Assembly: GCA_900546515.1 (NCBI GenBank)
Contig: URDG01000002.1
Coordinates: forward strand, 66,502-130,501
Length of the DNA stretch: 64,000 nucleotides
Reading direction: 5' to 3'
Source: an uncultured Eubacteriales bacterium
Lineage (GTDB): Bacteria; Bacillota; Clostridia; Oscillospirales; Oscillospiraceae
Both the position numbers and the translations under genes were made by a program. The notes beneath the pieces were generated by a model, which saw only the letters and a list, made by a program, of their open reading frames with translations, made no database searches and was not told where the DNA came from. Shown here piece by piece: positions 16,880 to 25,102 of the stretch. Within the stretch, counting starts at the first letter, position 1, and every line of letters starts with the position of its first letter.

Positions 16880-18196
16880 TTACTTCTTTTCGCCTTTCTC
16901 CGGGATGACGAAGATAAACACCAGCGAGCTTATGCACAGCAGGAACGGATAGAAAAGGCACGGCATTATATCGAACGCCGAAACGCTGCACCCCATCGTA
17001 TCCGCAGCGGAGATCGCCACCAGCATCTGCGCGCCGTAGGGTATTATACCCTGGAATATGCAGGAGAAGGTGTCGAGGATCGAAGCCGTCTTGCGCTTTG
17101 AGATCCCGTAGCCTGCGGCCATTTCTGCGGCTATCGGGTTTGCCATGACGATGGCCACGGTGTTGTTCGCAGTTGCAATGTCCATCGCCCCGACGAGCAG
17201 CCCCATGCCGAGCTGACCCATCTTCTTGCCCTTGAAGCTCTTTCTTATACCGTAGAGCAGCGCCGTAAATCCGCCGTACTCGTTTATGAGCGCGCATATC
17301 GCAGACACAAGTATTGCGACCATAGTGGTCTCGAACATACCCGACGCGCCGCTTCCCATATTTGCAAGAAGCTCCGTCGCCGCCGTGGCCCCCGTGGCAA
17401 GCATTATGATGGAGCCTGAGACTATACCCACAAGCAGCACCGTAAACACGTTGATGCCCGCAATGCCGCCGGCCAGAACCAGAACGTAGGGTACCGCCTG
17501 TATGAGGTTGTACTCATGCACCACGACCTCGCCTATTCCGCTTCTCAGCGAAAGCACTATTATCAGCACGAGCGTCGCCAGCGCCGCTGGGAGCGCAATG
17601 GCAAAGTTCTCGCGGAATTTGTCCTTCATCTCGCAGCCCTGCCCGTTGCAGGCCGCAATGGTGGTGTCTGAAATAAACGAGAGATTGTCGCCGAACATTG
17701 CGCCGCCCATGACCGAGCCGATGCACAGCGGCAGCGAGCTGCCGGAGCTTATCGCTATCTCCACAGCTATCGGCGTGATGAGCGTTATCGTGCCGACGGA
17801 GGTACCCATCGCCGTGGACACAAAGCAGCTTATGACAAACAGTGCCGCTACCGCAAATTTTGCCGGGATGATCGAGAGGATGAAGTATGCCACGCTCTGC
17901 GCGCTGCTGCGCCCCACGACTCCGACAAAAATACCCGCGGTCATGAATATGAGGATCATCGTGACGATGTTCCTGTCGCCTATGCCCTTGCCCATCAGCT
18001 CAAGCTTATCGTCAAAGCTGAGGGCTCTGTTCTGCATGCACGCCGCCAGCAGCGCAATGAGGAAAATCACAACGATAGGGATGGAATAGAACCCCATCGG
18101 TATTTTCAGCACATACTCAAACACTATGCCCAGTCCCAGATAGAGCACAAGAAATATGCCTATCGGAAGCAGGGCCTTCACATTACCTTTTTCCAC
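16880..18196 (-). CDS. NhaC-family Na+/H+ antiporter
   Basis: 438 residues from a GTG at 18196, which has GGAGGAG five bases upstream; a longer in-frame reading to 18331 has no ribosome site and a non-conserved, uncharacteristic N-terminus. About eleven to twelve hydrophobic helices. GTSVGTITLITPIAVEIA, SVMGGAMFGDNLSFISDTTIAA and ANNTVAIVMANPIAAEMA are signatures of the NhaC ion-transporter family, which exchanges Na+ (sometimes with organic acids such as lactate/malate) for H+. The upstream neighbour is an asparaginase gene on the same strand, 53 bp away, so coupling to amino-acid or dicarboxylate traffic is possible. Confidence 0.87.
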   Translation of the reverse strand: MEKGNVKALLPIGIFLVLYLGLGIVFEYVLKIPMGFYSIPIVVIFLIALLAACMQNRALSFDDKLELMGKGIGDRNIVTMILIFMTAGIFVGVVGRSSAQSVAYFILSIIPAKFAVAALFVISCFVSTAMGTSVGTITLITPIAVEIAISSGSSLPLCIGSVMGGAMFGDNLSFISDTTIAACNGQGCEMKDKFRENFAIALPAALATLVLIIVLSLRSGIGEVVVHEYNLIQAVPYVLVLAGGIAGINVFTVLLVGIVSGSIIMLATGATAATELLANMGSGASGMFETTMVAILVSAICALINEYGGFTALLYGIRKSFKGKKMGQLGMGLLVGAMDIATANNTVAIVMANPIAAEMAAGYGISKRKTASILDTFSCIFQGIIPYGAQMLVAISAADTMGCSVSAFDIMPCLFYPFLLCISSLVFIFVIPEKGEKK

Positions 18197-18249
18197 TCTT
18201 TCTCCTCCGTGATCCGTATATATTTTTCCCGGCGGCGCCGCCGGAGAAT

Positions 18250-19245
18250 TCACGCCGTTATTTCGCCGTGCAGGTTCCTTTTGAAAAGCTCCGTGATCTC
18301 TTCCCGGCTCAGCCCCTGCTCCAGAAGCCACATCAGCTTCGTTACGGCCGCCTCGGTAGTCATATCCCCTGCCGGTATCGCGCCGCAGTCAAGCGCGCGG
18401 CGGCCCACCTCGTACACTGTCATATCCGTGGCCTCGTACAGGCACTGGCTGCATATCACGACCACTACGCCGCGCCCGACAAGACTGTGTATCTCGGATA
18501 CGACATTCCGCCGGAGAAAGTTTATGCCGCCGGAGCCGAAGGCCTCTATCACAAGTCCCTTGCAGCCCGCATCGGCAAAAGCCGAGAACAGTTTCGGGTC
18601 AACGCCGGGGATAAGCTTCATGAGCGCGACCCGGCTGCTTACGCCGGCTCTGAGCTCGCACTCCTGAGTTCTCCTGGGAATATAGTCCCGGTTCACGGCA
18701 AGTCCGCGCGAATTGATCTCCGCGACCGCGGGCAGGTTCACGCTTTCAAAGGCGTGAAAATCCATCGTGCGCACCTTTACCGCGCGGCAGCCCAGAAACA
18801 CCTGCCTGTCAAACGCAATAAATATTCCCTCTATGCCGGACGCCGCCATAGCGAACGCGCATTGCAGGTTCGCATAGGCGTCGCTGAGCACGTTCTCCGC
18901 CGGGAGCTGGCTTCCCGTGAGCACTACGGGTCTGTCTATGCCCGGAAGCATGAAGGTCAGCGCAGAGGCGGTATACGCCATTGTGTCCGTCCCGTGGGTG
19001 ATGACCACCCCGTCATAGCTGAGACGCTCTTCATATATGCACTTTGCGATCTGCGCCCATTCCTCGGGCTGAATGTTGCTCGAATCGAGCGTCATAAGAG
19101 AATGCACCGTTATGTCATACAGCTCATGTCCCGGGAAACGAAGAAGGATACCGTCCCCTTCGCCCGGATGCAGCCCGTATTCTGACTGCACCGACATTAT
19201 GGTCCCTCCGGTTGTAATGAGCAGAATCCGCTTTTTTTCGTCCAT
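18250..19245 (-). CDS. ansA: L-asparaginase, type I-like
   Basis: 331 residues from the ATG at 19245 (the frame is open to 19302, but family members begin at MDEKKRILLITTGGTI). Hydrolyses asparagine to aspartate and ammonia in the cytoplasm. The first catalytic Thr is in TTGGTIMS, and the second active-site block is VVITHGTDTMAYTASAL. VIEAFGSGGINF fits the C-terminal domain. No signal peptide, so type I. Followed on the same strand by an NhaC-type antiporter, with a promoter upstream. Confidence 0.9.
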   Translation of the reverse strand: MDEKKRILLITTGGTIMSVQSEYGLHPGEGDGILLRFPGHELYDITVHSLMTLDSSNIQPEEWAQIAKCIYEERLSYDGVVITHGTDTMAYTASALTFMLPGIDRPVVLTGSQLPAENVLSDAYANLQCAFAMAASGIEGIFIAFDRQVFLGCRAVKVRTMDFHAFESVNLPAVAEINSRGLAVNRDYIPRRTQECELRAGVSSRVALMKLIPGVDPKLFSAFADAGCKGLVIEAFGSGGINFLRRNVVSEIHSLVGRGVVVVICSQCLYEATDMTVYEVGRRALDCGAIPAGDMTTEAAVTKLMWLLEQGLSREEITELFKRNLHGEITA

Positions 19246-19311
19246 ATTCCATGCCTTTCCGCGCCAAAAGCCGGCTTGCCGGACACCGGCAGCACGGCGC
19301 ATATTATTTGT

Positions 19312-19341
19312 ATTATATCAGACTCCACCGTATCTTTTCAA
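19312..19341 (-). promoter_or_regulatory. Promoter of the asparaginase gene
   Basis: Minus-strand TTGAAA (19341-19336), 18 bases, perfect TATAAT (19317-19312). Confidence 0.65.
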
Positions 19342-19370
19342 GCCGTTCAGCGGCATTTTCATAAAAGTGA

Positions 19371-19395
19371 GCGGCGCGGCCGTCGGCTGCGCCGC
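19371..19395 (-). terminator. GC-rich hairpin after the MATE remnant
   Basis: Stem GCGGCGC/GCGCCGC with an 11-base loop (19371-19377 and 19389-19395), followed on the minus strand by a short T-rich stretch. Moderate terminator for the marR-MATE unit. Confidence 0.5.
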
Positions 19396-19415
19396 TTATA
19401 AAGCTTTGCATGAAA

Positions 19416-19835
19416 CTAGCTTATAAGATACTTCCCGGCACGGGCTTTTCTGATAAACCGGCGGTAAAGCACTGCACCCGCGATGCTCATCAGCGTCTCT
19501 GTGACCGGAAATGTCAGCCAAAACCAGTTCAGCCCGAACCGGGAGGAAATATATCCGAGTGGCACAAACAGCACGACCGTGCGTATCACGGTGAGCGCGG
19601 AGCTTTTCACGCTGGCCCCCACCGCCTGAAAGAATACGGGAAAGATCAGAGATGTGACCATCGGCAGAAAGCTTATGCCTACAAAGCGGAACCCGACCCT
19701 GCCGACGAAAAAGCTGTCGATAATATTATAAAGCGCCTGAATAAGCTGCGCCAGCATGACAGGCGGCGCAAGCCTGAGCATTATTCTGCTGCTTTTTCTG
19801 TACCGAACAGATCTGTCTGTTCCATTGCCGGTCAC
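19416..19835 (-). pseudogene. MATE efflux transporter with internal deletion
   Basis: The 139-residue frame joins the start of a MATE protein (LAPPVMLAQLIQALYNIIDSFFVGR, residues 22-46; helix 1) directly to a typical MATE C-terminus (VGISFLPMVTSLIFPVFFQAVGA...LNWFWLTFPVTETL, from about residue 52). Full-length members have about 450 residues, so roughly 300 central residues are missing without a frameshift. A GTCGG microhomology lies at the join. It starts with a GTG overlapping the marR stop (GTGA), showing that an intact marR-MATE operon once existed. Transport activity is very unlikely. The intact MATE gene at 21416 is not its missing part. Confidence 0.8.
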
Positions 19836-20275
19836 CTCGTTTCTTCCAGCGCCGTATTGAGGGCCGAGTCGAACTCAAGAAGCAGCTCCGTGAGTTTTCC
19901 CAGTTTCTCTTTGCCCAATGCCTCCAGCGCGCGGTTCTCTACCGCGTCGAGCGAGCTCAGGAAATCCGCAGCGTATTCTCTGCCCTTATCGGAAAGGACA
20001 AAGGCCTTTTCACGTCCTCTGCTGTTTTCTTCATCATAAACCAATATGCCCTCTCTCCGCATGGCTGAAATCACGTTGTGGATCGTCTGCTTGGGCAGAA
20101 TATAACTGTCGCATACCTGCTTCTGCGTACAGTAGCCATACTCTCTGAGCGTATATAACACCAGCATTTCATGATAGCTGACGCCATGTACTCTTGACCA
20201 TGAGGAATAGACGCCCCTGCATTTGATAATTCCCCTGTTTATACTGTTTATCAGGTTCAGCGATTCTTTATCCAT
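19832..20275 (-). CDS. MarR-family transcriptional regulator
   Basis: 147 residues from the ATG at 20275 (GGAGG five bases upstream); an ATG seven codons earlier lacks this spacing. Winged-helix layout of MarR: HEMLVLYTLREYGYCTQKQVCDSYILPKQTIHNVISAMRREGILVY contains the recognition helix, and ENSRGREKAFVLSDKGREYA the beta-wing with its conserved basic tip and LSDKG. Typically a repressor of the adjacent exporter, relieved by a small ligand. Its partner gene downstream is a deleted MATE, so the local target appears lost. Confidence 0.88.
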   Translation of the reverse strand: MDKESLNLINSINRGIIKCRGVYSSWSRVHGVSYHEMLVLYTLREYGYCTQKQVCDSYILPKQTIHNVISAMRREGILVYDEENSRGREKAFVLSDKGREYAADFLSSLDAVENRALEALGKEKLGKLTELLLEFDSALNTALEETR

Positions 20276-20288
20276 ATCGTCCTCCGCA

Positions 20289-20304
20289 AGTCCCAAACGG
20301 GACT
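20289..20304. promoter_or_regulatory. Palindrome upstream of marR
   Basis: Perfect inverted repeat AGTCCC-AAAC-GGGACT, directly upstream of the marR ribosome site. Position fits an autoregulatory MarR operator; could also be a small RNA hairpin. Confidence 0.4.
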
Positions 20305-20360
20305 ACGGCAGTTTACATGTCCGCAGTGGGCTTGGCAATAGTTTTTTAAGATTTTTCGCG

Positions 20361-20389
20361 TTGACTCAGGCCTTCGTTATTGATATAAT
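20361..20389 (+). promoter_or_regulatory. Promoter of the glycosyltransferase gene mtgA
   Basis: TTGACT (20361-20366), 17 bases, perfect TATAAT (20384-20389), about 100 bases before the ATG. Confidence 0.68.
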
Positions 20390-20488
20390 TGTTTGATAAA
20401 GTATAGGCGCATCAAGAGGGCCGACTGTCCGCTTTTATGCCGGCTCATATGAATACTATTATCTTAGAGAAAGGCGGTCCGTCTGCGT

Positions 20489-21256
20489 ATGAAAACCAGA
20501 GCCTCATCGCGGCATGTGCTGAAGATCCTGCTTTGGATATTCGCCGCGCTGCTTGCGCTTGCGCTTATCGCCGTGAGCGTGCTATGCTTCAAGGGCTATA
20601 AAATGTATAGAGAGGCGGTCGCCGAAAGGCCGGTCGCCGCGCTTCAGGATAATATCCGCAGCCGCTGCTATGTCTATGTGACATGTGATGAGCTGCCGCA
20701 GATATATAAAGACGCCGTTATTGCCGCCGAGGACCGCCGCTTTGAAACGCACCACGGCATAGACCCCATCGCAATAGCCCGCGCTGTGCTCGTGGATATA
20801 AAAACGCTGTCGTTCGCCGAGGGCGGCAGCACCATAACGCAGCAACTCGCCAAAAACGAGCTTTTCACTCAGCGCAAGCATCTTGAGCGCAAGTTTGCCG
20901 AGATATTTGCCGCGCACGCCATTGAAGACACCTACACCAAGGATGAGATATTCGAGATGTATGTCAACTCCATCTACTTTGGCAGCGGGTATTACGGCAT
21001 ATATGCCGCGGCGGGCGGATACTTCGGCAAGGCTCCCGCCGAGCTGAACGCCTGCGAGTCGGTAATGCTCGCAGGCCTTCCAAACGCGCCCTCCATTTAC
21101 TCGCCGGACAACAGCCTGTATTACGCGATGAAGCGCATGACCGTTGTACTGCAAAGAATGATAAACTATGATTTTGTGAGCATCCCGGAAGCCGACAGAA
21201 TAATGGCCGAGGCCTTCAGCCTTCAGTTCTACGGCCGCGGTATGGCCGCCGCCTGA
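20489..21256 (+). CDS. mtgA: Monofunctional peptidoglycan glycosyltransferase (GT51)
   Basis: 255 residues: a short basic cytoplasmic tail, one membrane helix (ILLWIFAALLALALIAVSVLCF, about 11-32), then a GT51 domain outside. Motif 1 is AVIAAEDRRFETHHGID with the catalytic Glu; motif 2 GGSTITQQLAKNELF; motif 3 KDEIFEMYVNSIYFGSGYYGI with the second catalytic Glu; then GYFGKAPAELN and LAGLPNAPS. It polymerises lipid II into glycan strands. There is no transpeptidase domain, so it must rely on separate PBPs for cross-linking. It is a single-gene unit with its own promoter and terminator. Confidence 0.93.
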   Translation: MKTRASSRHVLKILLWIFAALLALALIAVSVLCFKGYKMYREAVAERPVAALQDNIRSRCYVYVTCDELPQIYKDAVIAAEDRRFETHHGIDPIAIARAVLVDIKTLSFAEGGSTITQQLAKNELFTQRKHLERKFAEIFAAHAIEDTYTKDEIFEMYVNSIYFGSGYYGIYAAAGGYFGKAPAELNACESVMLAGLPNAPSIYSPDNSLYYAMKRMTVVLQRMINYDFVSIPEADRIMAEAFSLQFYGRGMAAA

Positions 21257-21276
21257 CGAGCACGAATAAAGACGTA

Positions 21277-21324
21277 AAAAAGCACTGTTTTTGCCCATAT
21301 TCAAGGTGAAAAACAGTGCTTTTT
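21277..21324 (+). terminator. Terminator after mtgA
   Basis: 16-bp perfect stem (21277-21292 with 21309-21324) rich in A on the left and T on the right, 16-base loop. Confidence 0.85.
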
Positions 21325-21345
21325 GCCAGATATTTTCTCCGGCTG

Positions 21346-21373
21346 TTGCGTTTTTTCAAAGATACGTTATAAT
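21346..21373 (+). promoter_or_regulatory. Promoter of the MATE exporter gene
   Basis: TTGCGT (21346-21351), 16 bases, perfect TATAAT (21368-21373), 43 bases before the start codon. Confidence 0.55.
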
Positions 21374-21415
21374 ACCACGGCAAGTGCTTTAGAATATATA
21401 TTTCAAAGGTGGATT

Positions 21416-22834
21416 ATGGAACAGACTAACAGACTTACTCTGCGGGAGTGCATGATAGGCGACCGCAGCTTTTACAGGCATGTGCTCACCGTGGTGCTGC
21501 CGATAATAGTTCAGAACACTCTCACAAACGTCGTGAGTCTCCTTGACAACGTGATGGTCGGCCAGGTCGGAACGCTGCCTATGAGCGGTGTCGCGATCGT
21601 GGGCCAGCTGCTGTTTGTGTACTACCTCTCTATCTGGGGCAGCACCGCGGGGGCCGGCATATACGGCGCGCAGTTCTACGGGCGCGGAGACATGGACGGC
21701 ATGCGTCACACCTTCCGCTTCAAGCTGATAATCGTCTCGGTCATAACGGCTGCCGCCATCGCGCTGCTCTCGGCCGCGGGCGCAGCTCTTATCCGGCGCT
21801 ACATTGCCGCCGACACGAGCGCCGCCGATGTTGAGGCTACCATGAGCTATGCGCTGGACTATCTGCACATCATGCTCATCGGCCTTGTCCCCTTCGCCGT
21901 CACGCAGTGCTACGCCGGCACGCTCAGGGAGAGCGGGCAGACCGTCCTGCCTATGAGAGCCAGCATAGCCGCGATACTTGTAAACTTCGTGTTCAATTCC
22001 CTGCTCATATTCGGCCTGCTCGGCTTCCCGCGTCTCGGCGTCGTGGGCGCCGCCATCGCCACCGTGATCTCGCGCTTTGTGGAGCTCGCCATCGTAGTAT
22101 ACGGTGCGCACCGCACGCCCGGACGCTTTCCTTTCTTTGAAGGCGTATTCCGCGGCTTCCGCATACCGTGGGGGCTTGCGAAAAACATAATGTCCAAGTC
22201 GCTGCCGCTTCTGTGCAACGAGCTGCTGTGGAGCACGGGTCAGGCCGTTCTGCTGCAGTGCTACTCCGTGCGCGGCATTCAGGTCGTCGCTGCAATGAAC
22301 ATATGCAGCACGGTGTCTCAGATATTCAACGAGGCGTTTCTCTCCCTCGGCAACGCCACGGCCATAGTAGTCGGTCAGGAGCTCGGCGCAGACAGGCTGG
22401 TCAATGCGCGGCGCACTGCATGGCGCATGCTGACGCTGAGCATAACCAGCTGCCTTGTAATGGGCTTTTTGCTCTCCATATGTGCGCCGTACATCCCGCT
22501 CATATACAATACCGACGATTCGATACGCAGTCTCGCGAGCGAGCTCATCCGCATCGCCGCCGTATGCATGCCGCTCTTCGGCTTTGCAAACTGCGCGTAT
22601 TTCACGATACGCTCCGGCGGGAAAACGCTCATTACTTTCCTTTTTGACAGTTGCTTTACATGGGTGGTATCCGTGTCCGCGGCATTCTGCCTCTCACGCT
22701 TCACCGTGCTGCCGATCGTGCCGATCTACTTCATCGTCAATATGCTTGATATAATCAAATGCGTCATTGGCTTTATACTGATGAAAAAGGGCATCTGGGT
22801 CAGAAATATCGTCAAGTCCGGCGAATCCGCCTGA
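21416..22834 (+). CDS. MATE-family efflux transporter
   Basis: 472 residues from the ATG at 21416, which follows AAAGGTGG; the frame is open further upstream but crosses the mtgA terminator. About twelve membrane helices in two homologous halves: NTLTNVVSLLDNVMVGQVGTLPMSGVAIVGQL begins the first and SKSLPLLCNELLWSTGQAVLLQCYSVRG the second. Family role is cation- or proton-driven export of drugs or metabolites from the cytoplasm; substrate unknown. It is full length, unlike the deleted MATE at 19416-19835, and belongs to a different MATE subgroup judging by its sequence. Confidence 0.92.
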   Translation: MEQTNRLTLRECMIGDRSFYRHVLTVVLPIIVQNTLTNVVSLLDNVMVGQVGTLPMSGVAIVGQLLFVYYLSIWGSTAGAGIYGAQFYGRGDMDGMRHTFRFKLIIVSVITAAAIALLSAAGAALIRRYIAADTSAADVEATMSYALDYLHIMLIGLVPFAVTQCYAGTLRESGQTVLPMRASIAAILVNFVFNSLLIFGLLGFPRLGVVGAAIATVISRFVELAIVVYGAHRTPGRFPFFEGVFRGFRIPWGLAKNIMSKSLPLLCNELLWSTGQAVLLQCYSVRGIQVVAAMNICSTVSQIFNEAFLSLGNATAIVVGQELGADRLVNARRTAWRMLTLSITSCLVMGFLLSICAPYIPLIYNTDDSIRSLASELIRIAAVCMPLFGFANCAYFTIRSGGKTLITFLFDSCFTWVVSVSAAFCLSRFTVLPIVPIYFIVNMLDIIKCVIGFILMKKGIWVRNIVKSGESA

Positions 22835-22849
22835 CGATGCCATGCGCAG

Positions 22850-22888
22850 AAAAAAGCTCCGCACCTGCTGCCGGTGCGGAGCTTTTTT
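22850..22888. terminator. Bidirectional terminator between MATE and aminotransferase genes
   Basis: Perfect 16-bp stem (22850-22865 with 22873-22888), A-run on one side and T-run on the other, 7-base loop. Confidence 0.92.
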
Positions 22889-22901
22889 ATTGCCGTTGAG
22901 C

Positions 22902-24086
22902 TTACTTCAGATTATTCTTGATAACATTGCCAAGTCTCTTGATGCCCTCTTCGATCCTCTCATCGGGCATACCGGAGTAGTTCAGGCGCAGGCAGTGATG
23001 ATTGTTCCCGTTGGGGAAGAAGCCTATGCCGGGGACATATGCGACGTTCTGCGCAAGCGCGTCGGCCGCCATGACCTTGGTGTCTATATAATCAGGCAGC
23101 TCCGCCCAGGTGAACAGGCCGCCGTCGGGGACGGTGTACTTGACCTCTTTGGGGAAGTATTTTGCCATTGCGTCCATCATGACGTTGCAGCGGTGCTCAT
23201 ACACGGCGCGCACGGTCTCAACATGCTCGTCCAGATCGAACATGTCTATGAACTTCGACACGACCATCATGGAGATGGTGGAGGTCTGCAGAACGGACGC
23301 CTGTGCGATGAGGTTGATCTTCTCGACTATCTCCTTGCTTGCGCACATCCACGCGAGACGGTAGCCGGGAGCGAGTATCTTTGAGAAGGTGCCGAGGTAG
23401 ATGACGAGGCCCTTTGTATCCATGCTCTTGAGAGAGGGCAGGAACTCGCCCTTGTAGCGCAGCTCGCCGTAGGGGTTATCCTCAAGTACGATGACCTCAT
23501 ACTTGTTGACGATCTCCATAAACTTTTTGCGGCGCTCGATGGGCCATGTGCGTCCGCTCGGGTTCTGGAAGTCGGGGATGACGTAGATCATCTTTACGTT
23601 CGGGGTGGTGGCAAGTATCTTGTCCAGCTCTTCCATTATCATGCCGCTGTCATCGGTCGGCACTTCCTTGAACACCGGCTGGCTGAGCTTGAACGCATTT
23701 ATTGCGCCGAGATAGGAGGGGCTTTCCATCAACACTACATCGCCGGGGTTGACAAACAGTCTTGCCGCAAAGTCAAGCCCCTGCTGGCTGCCGGCCGTCA
23801 TGATGATATGGTCCGGATCGGTGTTGATGCTGTTCTTTGCCAGCAGGCGGTCCGCTATCTGCTCTCTGAGTCTGAGCAGGCCGTCGGTCGGGCCGTACTG
23901 GAGCGCCGCTCTGCCGTTTTCGTCCAGAACTGCGTCCGTTGCAGCCTTTATCTTATCCACAGGGAAAAGCTCCGGTGCGGGAAGGCCGCCGGCGAAAGAG
24001 ATGATCTCCGGGCGATTGATAAGAGCAAGAAGCTCACGGATGTCCGACGCTTTGACATCGTCCATTCTCTCTGCAAATTTTACCAT
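22902..24086 (-). CDS. PLP-dependent aminotransferase, class I/II (2-aminoadipate/LysN-like)
   Basis: 394 residues. The N-terminal segment ASDIRELLALINRPEIISFAGGLPAPELFP is typical of the MocR-related/2-aminoadipate aminotransferase subgroup (LysN-like). PLP contacts: TAGSQQGLDFAARLF, PDFQNPSGRTW, VLEDNPYGELRY with the Asp that pairs with the pyridine nitrogen, and the Schiff-base Lys in YLGTFSKILAPGYRLAW; GIGFFPNGNNHHCLRLNYS carries the carboxylate-binding Arg. Broad-specificity transamination of branched, aromatic or dicarboxylic amino acids is expected. Strong AAGGAGG ribosome site. Monocistronic. Confidence 0.9.
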   Translation of the reverse strand: MVKFAERMDDVKASDIRELLALINRPEIISFAGGLPAPELFPVDKIKAATDAVLDENGRAALQYGPTDGLLRLREQIADRLLAKNSINTDPDHIIMTAGSQQGLDFAARLFVNPGDVVLMESPSYLGAINAFKLSQPVFKEVPTDDSGMIMEELDKILATTPNVKMIYVIPDFQNPSGRTWPIERRKKFMEIVNKYEVIVLEDNPYGELRYKGEFLPSLKSMDTKGLVIYLGTFSKILAPGYRLAWMCASKEIVEKINLIAQASVLQTSTISMMVVSKFIDMFDLDEHVETVRAVYEHRCNVMMDAMAKYFPKEVKYTVPDGGLFTWAELPDYIDTKVMAADALAQNVAYVPGIGFFPNGNNHHCLRLNYSGMPDERIEEGIKRLGNVIKNNLK

Positions 24087-24124
24087 GATGTTCCTCCTTA
24101 ATACTTATACTCTAAATTAGTTTT

Positions 24125-24153
24125 AGCATATCACAATCTTTACGCGATGTAAA
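24125..24153 (-). promoter_or_regulatory. Promoter of the aminotransferase gene
   Basis: Minus-strand TTTACA (24153-24148), 17 bases, TATGCT (24130-24125). Confidence 0.55.
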
Positions 24154-24175
24154 CACAAAATGCTCTAAAAGATTG

Positions 24176-25102
24176 TTAAATTCCCTCCAAAACGTGCAGC
24201 GCCCGTATTTCCGGGTCACATATGTGCTCCTGCATATCCAGCCCGTGCCGCTCCATATAATCCCAGTTTCCGCAGGTGAGCCGCTGGTGCTGAAGCTCGC
24301 GCACAACGGCGGCGCACACGTCCTCCACAACGCCGGCCTTTGTCTCCTGCTCCGCGGCTTCATTGCCGCCGGTCAGCAGGTATTCCAGCGCACCGCGCAT
24401 ATCGCCGAGGCGCTCCAGACCGTCCATGCCGCGGAAGGCCCATTTGTAATAGGGCATGTGCCTGCCGTTGAGCAGATATATCATATACATCGTGCTCCTG
24501 ACAAACTCTGTGAGCGCAAGCATCGCCGCCCCCTCTTCGCCGTGCCGTATGCAGCGGGCATAGTTGTATTGCCCGCTCTGCGCCATGCTGACAGCGCATG
24601 CGGCAAGCTTTTTTATGCGCACATCCTCCGGCATGCCGTGTGCGATTTTCTCCCGTATTGCGCTGAACGCGCCTGCATCGTCGCGCCAGACCTCGCCGTT
24701 CACGGCCTCGGCCAGCGCATGCGGCGGAAGATACAGCCATTGTTGCCAGCTCTCCGGCGCACCGGCAGAGCCCGTATAACGGTGGAAGAAGTCGCTTATC
24801 CGGCGCACGCCGCGTGTTTTTTCGGCAAGCCTGCTGCGCTGTGCAGCCTTCTCGAACGGCAGCGCGCGGTAGGCCCGCGCGAGCTTTACGCCAATCTCCA
24901 TGTCTGTCACGTCGTCTATCCACAAGCAAAAGCCCTGCTCAAAATCATGGTCGCGCGACAGCTCGTCGTCAAAGCCGAAGCACTCGGAGCCGTGTCCCGC
25001 AAGCCCTGCGGCAATGCGCCCCTCGAAGGGCGCGAACTCCGCGTGCAGCATAGGTGCGCCGTATTTTTCATACAGCTCTCTCGCCTCATCAAGAAAGCGC
25101 AT
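24176..25102 (-). CDS. DUF4125 family protein
   Basis: 308 residues, soluble, no signal peptide. The recognisable blocks are FGFDDELSRDHDFEQGFCLWI near residues 42-62 and the centre with RRISDFFHRYTGS. This layout matches the DUF4125 family of Clostridia; its biochemical role is not known. The SRDHDF cluster of acidic and His residues could be an active or metal site, but that is a guess. Its start overlaps the end of the upstream TPR gene by 14 bp, so the two are translationally coupled; in other genomes related sequences are found together or fused. RBS AAGGAAAGGGCGG upstream of the ATG. Confidence 0.8.
   Translation of the reverse strand: MRFLDEARELYEKYGAPMLHAEFAPFEGRIAAGLAGHGSECFGFDDELSRDHDFEQGFCLWIDDVTDMEIGVKLARAYRALPFEKAAQRSRLAEKTRGVRRISDFFHRYTGSAGAPESWQQWLYLPPHALAEAVNGEVWRDDAGAFSAIREKIAHGMPEDVRIKKLAACAVSMAQSGQYNYARCIRHGEEGAAMLALTEFVRSTMYMIYLLNGRHMPYYKWAFRGMDGLERLGDMRGALEYLLTGGNEAAEQETKAGVVEDVCAAVVRELQHQRLTCGNWDYMERHGLDMQEHICDPEIRALHVLEGI

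Noticed and set aside
18197..18331. N-terminal extension of the NhaC-type antiporter
   Set aside because: In-frame but without a ribosome site; the GTG at 18196 has GGAGGAG at proper spacing and gives the family's N-terminus.
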